Positions 59,565-64,000 of a stretch of 64,000 bases of DNA are shown here, piece by piece. A model generated the notes under the pieces. It had not been told where the DNA came from and ran no database searches. It saw only the letters and a program-made list of their open reading frames with translations. Made by a program: the position numbers and the translations under genes. Each line of letters begins with the position of its first letter. Within the stretch, counting starts at the first letter, position 1. The DNA is from Brachionus koreanus (lineage: Eukaryota; Rotifera; Eurotatoria; Ploima; Brachionidae): contig PJRA01000313.1 of assembly GCA_016987375.1 (NCBI GenBank), forward strand, positions 2,632,141 through 2,696,140, written 5' to 3'.

Positions 59565-60175
59565 TATTGCAAATTTTCTTGTTCTAAGAAAAATATAATC
59601 TATTTGCTAAAAAGATAATTGCTTTAAAAAATTACCTTTTGTTATGTCGTTTAATGTATTATTGATTATTTTCATATCACTCTCAATTTTTTTAGACCAG
59701 TTTTCAACATCACCAAGTTCCTAATAGACAAAATTTGGTTTTATTTTTTTATTATAAAATTAATTTCACTTTTAATGCAGTATTAAAATTCTCTAATAAT
59801 TGAATCCATTGATTGCTTTGTTTAATAAAAACACTGGTATTTTGGTTCAATAATTTGATTTTGGCATCAATTTTCTTTTGGTTAACAAAAGCTTCGGAAA
59901 CTCTTAAAACAACGCCATTTAAAATAAATATTGATGAAAAAAATTTCTACTCTTTGTTAAGACGATCCACTAAAAATTGAGAGAACTTATTTGTTGCTTC
60001 TATTGCCTTGATCCTTTTCGTTTCTTAGATGAAAATTAAAAAAAAATCAAAATATAATTATAAATAAATTATCAAAGAAAACTGCTCTAATTATGAAATA
60101 TTTTTAAAAAGTACCTAATACTTGCTTTCTTGTAGCTTGCTGTTGATAGTGTTCTTTAGCCATCGACGATAGCAT
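59564..60175 (-). CDS. BLOC1S1: BLOC-1 subunit 1 (GCN5L1)
   Basis: Five exons: 60175-60115, 60023-59951, 59902-59770, 59720-59636, 59583-59564; 372 nt, 123 aa (human short form 125). It reads MLSSMAKEHYQQQATRKQ, KRIKAIEATNKFSQFLVDRL, NKEVSEAFVNQKKIDAKIK, QSNQWIQLLENFNTALKELG and DVENWSKKIESDMKIIN, co-linear with human MLSRLLKEHQ...NQRKLDHEV...GDVENWARSIELDMR. By family it belongs to BLOC-1 and BORC (lysosome-related organelle biogenesis, lysosome positioning) and also promotes mitochondrial protein acetylation. The 20-nt last exon ends EQENLQ-stop. If the last intron is retained, the frame ends at 59600 as GNFLKQLSF. TMEM60 starts at the stop codon. Confidence 0.92.
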
Positions 60176-61451
60176 GATTGATTTTTTTTGTTCCTTTTGC
60201 TTTGTATTTTTGTGTCTTTGAAATTAATTTAAAAATTTTTATTTAGTTTTTAAGAAAGCTGAACATGTAATTCATTGAGTTTATTTAGAAAATAAATTCA
60301 AATTTTTTAAATGCCTATTTTATTGTTTTACTAAAATTTTAGGCGTCCAAAGTAGTCAGACCGTAAACATAAATGTATTAATTAAAACTATTTAAATGAA
60401 CTAGTTATTGGATTTTTTAGATCTTATTGAAATTAATTGATTAAGCATAGACTAAATTTTAAGATAATTTTAAACTAAAAATTTTTATGGAAAATTAATA
60501 GCAAAAAAAAGTGAATAAATAGACTTATATTTATTTTTAAGAAACAAAATATTCAAATTGGTTGTTAGTAAAATTTATCTTTTTTTTTTTTAAATTAAGT
60601 TGCCTTTAAATTTTGAGTTATCTAAATATATAATAAGATTAAGAAAGTTTTTCAGCCAAAAAAATTTTGCTCAATATTATCTAAGTTAAGCATAAATTAT
60701 AAAATGAACATAATTTGAAGTATTTTGAATTGAATTTAAAATTTTTTAACAATGCACGAATGCACAGCATTTTAGAATAATTTACTGCGTGTTAAAAATG
60801 ATCTTTTCAATTTTTATGTTTTTAATCATCAACATGAGTGAATTTAATTAGAACTTTTTTCTAGCTAGCTAGTCTAGTAGGGTCTGAATTTAGTAGATAT
60901 TTTTTATTTGCGAAATTTTGGTAATTTTCTTTTGATCATTTTTAATATTGTTTTTTTCGAATAAAAAAATATCAATATTTCGTATTATTATTTATCATAT
61001 ATTCTAATATATAGAAGCAATTTTCTAATTTCTTAAAATATAATTTTCTTTATATAAAGAAATTTTTATCGGTTGACTTTATATTTTTAGTTTATTGGAC
61101 ATAATTAAATGTTATATAAGTAAATTATTGTAAATGTAAATGACCCAAATATTTTAAAATGGAATTTCAGATTTTTTAGTTCTTTTTTTAAACATAGACT
61201 AAATAAAAACCTATCCACCCATTGTAATTCTAAGTTTTAGCTCTAAAATTATGCAGCATATTTAATGGACAAAAATTTTTGAAATTTTTAGATCAGCTAC
61301 AGCTGCTATAAAATTTAAAATGTAGTCTTAATTGTTTTTTGATAAAAATTGTTTTAAAAAAACCCTAATAAAATTAAATCATACTTTAGAGAAACTTGTT
61401 TTTATCTGTTTTTATAACAAAAAAATAATCCAGTTCTATTAATTATTAATC
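60176..61451. other. Divergent spacer between BLOC1S1 and SEC62
   Basis: 1.28 kb, AT-rich; both promoters should lie here. I see no coding segment or clear element. Confidence 0.5.
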
Positions 61452-62528
61452 ATGAGCTCTTCGGGACCAGTTGATTCGAAAAAAAGAAGTAAAAAGTCTA
61501 AAAATATCGAAGGTTCACAAGAAAAACTGACTAAAGAAGAGCAGCAAATAGCGCGTTATTTAAGACTAAAATGTCCAAGTAAAAAAGGAAATTTACAGGG
61601 TATGAAAGTTGATTTTTTCATTGGCAATAAACTGGTCGATTGTTTGATGGAATCTGAATGGGGTCCTTCAAAACAAGGTCAAAAAAAATCAAATAAGCAA
61701 CCATTCTTAACTAATAGACAAGCATGTGTGGTCCTAATGCAAAATTTGATGGATAAACAACTATTTCATCATACTATTAAAGTATACAAGGACCAAATAG
61801 AAACGTCCAAAAACGAAGGTACTGAAGACACGCCTAAAATTCGTAAGCGTAAAACAAATGATGATCCTAAGTCAACACCTGGTTCTAAAGAAAATACTCA
61901 AAAAAGAAAATTCAAATTAGAAATATCAGATGAGAATCGTTTCATCGATGCTAACGAACCATACGTTTGGATTTATGATCCAACAACAACAAAAACATAT
62001 ATAATTGGATCATTACTAATATTAGGCTCCATTGGAATTTGCTTGTTCCCATTATGGCCAAGTATTGTAAGAGAAGGTGTTTATTATCTCTCATTAGCGG
62101 GAGCATCATTCCTTGGAGGCATTCTTGGTCTAGCTGTTTTCAAATATATACTATTTGCTATTATTTGGCTATTTACTCTCGGGTCTGTTCATTTTTGGCT
62201 TTTCCCCAATTTGACTGAAGATGTAGGATTTTTCGAGTCCTTTGTTCCAGTTTATAAATACCAAAATTCATCTTCAAAAACAAAAAATGAAAAACCGATC
62301 TCTGAGCCAACTGGTAAAAATACGAATCAAGATGATCAAACAAATGCGTCTGAAGAGAAAGAAATCAAGTCAAAAAATGCCCCCATCTCAGATGATCTAG
62401 AAAAAGAAGCATTGAATTCTCCAAGTGAAGCGGATTTAAACCAGTTGCCAAAAGTAAATAGGAAAAAAAGTACTCGTGAAGATGATGAATATGATTTAAT
62501 AGGCGATGAAGATCTGGAAAAAAATTAA
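61452..62528 (+). CDS. SEC62: Translocation protein SEC62
   Basis: Intronless, 358 aa (human 399). The N-terminal domain matches SEC62: KLTKEEQQIARYLRLKCPSK, KVDFFIGNKLVDCLMES, FLTNRQACVVLMQNLMDKQL and FHHTIKVYK. Next are YVWIYDPTTTKTYIIGSLL and two membrane helices (IIGSLLILGSIGICLFPLWP; LGGILGLAVFKYILFAIIWL). The tail is acidic and disordered. By family it sits with SEC63 at the SEC61 channel in the ER membrane and helps post-translational import. The tail end DDEYDLIGDED has the W/F/Y-x-x-L/I/V form, preceded by acids, of the LC3-interacting region used by vertebrate SEC62 in recovery ER-phagy. An AATAAA lies at 62629-62634. Confidence 0.96.
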   Translation: MSSSGPVDSKKRSKKSKNIEGSQEKLTKEEQQIARYLRLKCPSKKGNLQGMKVDFFIGNKLVDCLMESEWGPSKQGQKKSNKQPFLTNRQACVVLMQNLMDKQLFHHTIKVYKDQIETSKNEGTEDTPKIRKRKTNDDPKSTPGSKENTQKRKFKLEISDENRFIDANEPYVWIYDPTTTKTYIIGSLLILGSIGICLFPLWPSIVREGVYYLSLAGASFLGGILGLAVFKYILFAIIWLFTLGSVHFWLFPNLTEDVGFFESFVPVYKYQNSSSKTKNEKPISEPTGKNTNQDDQTNASEEKEIKSKNAPISDDLEKEALNSPSEADLNQLPKVNRKKSTREDDEYDLIGDEDLEKN

Positions 62529-64000
62529 GATAATTTAATATCAAAAATATCAGCTAAGACTTAATTTTAATTTATTCAAAAATTAGTATTTTTGGTTCAT
62601 AGATCTATCTTTTTTTTATTTAAAAAAAAATAAAACAAAATTTCTACTAAAATATTTTTGTTATAAATATTCACGCATTGTTATAGTTCAATAAACTTAT
62701 ATTATATATATAACTTTTTCATTTAATAATTGTAAGCTTTAAATATTTTATTTTTAGAAAATTTAATAAAAAATTTTTGATTTAAAAAAATAAATACAAC
62801 CATTTTAAAATGAATAAAATAATTTAATAAGTTAGAATTTTAATTTTTGTTTTTATTTAAAAAAAAAATTATGAAGCAACAATTTTTCATTTAAAAATCT
62901 AACAAAAAAAGTTATCAAATAAAAAATATTTTTGTATTTTAGTACATGAAATTTTAAAATCAAAAACTTATATATTTTATTTTATCTCAAATTGTTTTAT
63001 CAATTTGATATTCAAGAAATTAACAACTATTTAAGTTATCAAAAAAAGATTTATTTGAAGTTTTTATCTAATGATCAAACTATATCTTATGAGGCTTAAA
63101 TCGAATAAAATTTAAGCTAAACTGTTGTGTATTATAAGTAAATTTCAAATTTGCAAACCTTTTCTTCTTGGTTGGTCATCCAACAGTAAGCTGATTTAAT
63201 CAGTTGTTTTACTTTTTTTTATTTAATAAAATTTTTTCCATTACCCTTTTAGTTTTGAAAAGAACTATTTTAATCAAAATTTTTTCATGAAAATCTATTA
63301 AGTATTGACTATTGATTCTTTATTTTATTCATAGCCAAGATTTCCTTTTTTAATTTTTCCTATTGTTACGAGACAAAATTTCACAACAGAAATTAAAATA
63401 AGTTACTTGTTTTTACAATTATGAATAAATTAATTAAAAAATATTTTTTTGATTCAATTTGTAAGTTAAGGAATAGATCAAAGAAGTTAAGGTAACAAAA
63501 GTATCTGAATTTTTTAAGCAAAATCTGGAAGATTATTTTTTGAATGAATCATGAAAATTTAATGACAATAATGACAAATGATTGTTTGAAACTATAAATA
63601 TTTTACTGTTTTTTTATTTATTTTCACCTTTTTATTTACAAATTAAAGTAATTGTACGTAAAATTTTCTTTTTTGTAAAAGGGTCTAAAAAAAATTCTCA
63701 ATTATTCTAGTGTTCCCTTTTATATAATTAATCTTAGAAAGTTTTTTGTTAATTATTGGTATTTTCAATCTAAAAAAAATCAATTATATCTGTCTCAGTT
63801 AAGACATGTAGAATGAAAAAAATCAATTTTATCTAATTGAGCATTTTTTAATTCTGATTTTTAAATATATTATATATTTAATTAGAAATTAAAGAGTTCT
63901 GACAAATTTTATTGAAAATTTTACAAATCTACTAACTGCCAGCCAAATTTTATTACAAAATTGTGCCATTTCTAATTTATACAATTATTTTTTTCTCTTT
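62529..64000. other. Terminal spacer
   Basis: AT-rich 3' flank of SEC62 to the window end. No gene, repeat array or RNA gene recognised. Confidence 0.5.

Overview
This window is a stretch of a strongly AT-rich animal nuclear genome. It carries about twenty protein genes, nearly all interrupted by short GT-AG introns (mostly 45-60 nt, some 200-1900 nt), separated by AT-rich spacers. An innexin gap-junction-family gene and invertebrate-style nicotinic receptor subunits point to a protostome. The compact introns and extreme AT content would suit a monogonont rotifer, but that placement is inference. No bacterial, viral or CRISPR features are visible, and one 18-base assembly gap (N) lies at 46925-46942. 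All exon coordinates come from reading frames and splice consensus; in almost every multi-exon gene the joined exons give an exact multiple of three.

Layout. 0-9.4 kb: MAF1 (-), a coiled-coil protein of unknown role (+), ABITRAM/Simiate (-), an F-box/LRR protein (-) divergent from NUDCD3 (+), then TAF13 (+). 10.8-12.4 kb: an unrecognised 446-aa protein (+). 13.8-14.0 kb: a decayed non-LTR retrotransposon tail (-). 14.5-24.3 kb: a tandem pair of nicotinic acetylcholine receptor alpha-type subunits (+) with identical intron positions. 26.9-28.9 kb: a fused CDP-alcohol phosphotransferase plus HxGH cytidylyltransferase (+), with a broken 125-bp copy of its 3' part at 30.0 kb. 31.6-33.4 kb: a PTPN1/PTPN2 phosphatase (+). 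35.6-37.2 kb: innexin (-). 40.8-44.4 kb: MORN5 and a PHF24-like PHD/EF-hand gene (+), 96 bp apart. 45.6-46.2 kb: linker histone H1 (+). 47.7-50.2 kb: septin-7 (+). 51.0-56.6 kb: CNOT10 with a Q/N-rich tail (+). 57.4-58.4 kb: DNA-transposon debris with a perfect 27-bp hairpin. 58.8-60.2 kb: TOMM7 (+), TMEM60 (-) and BLOC1S1 (-), the last two touching at a TAATG stop/start. 61.5-62.5 kb: SEC62 (+).

The genes are mostly unrelated housekeeping functions (RNA polymerase III repression, TFIID, CCR4-NOT, mitochondrial and ER protein import, chaperone, cytoskeleton) and do not form a pathway. Neighbours that may be linked by expression are FBXL/NUDCD3 (shared 328-bp divergent promoter with an E2F-like site), NUDCD3/TAF13, MORN5/PHF24-like, and BLOC1S1/TMEM60 (possible dicistron). 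Dispersed roughly 270-290-bp inverted-repeat elements (22.2, 46.8 and 52.0 kb, with a fragment at 30.1 kb) form one MITE-like family; a second element with 65-bp inverted ends sits in a CNOT10 intron.

The observations I rate highest are the bifunctional CDP-alcohol enzyme, the overlapping BLOC1S1/TMEM60 stop and start codons, the innexin with a large insertion in its second extracellular loop, the receptor pair lacking the loop A tyrosine, and the CNOT10 prion-like tail.
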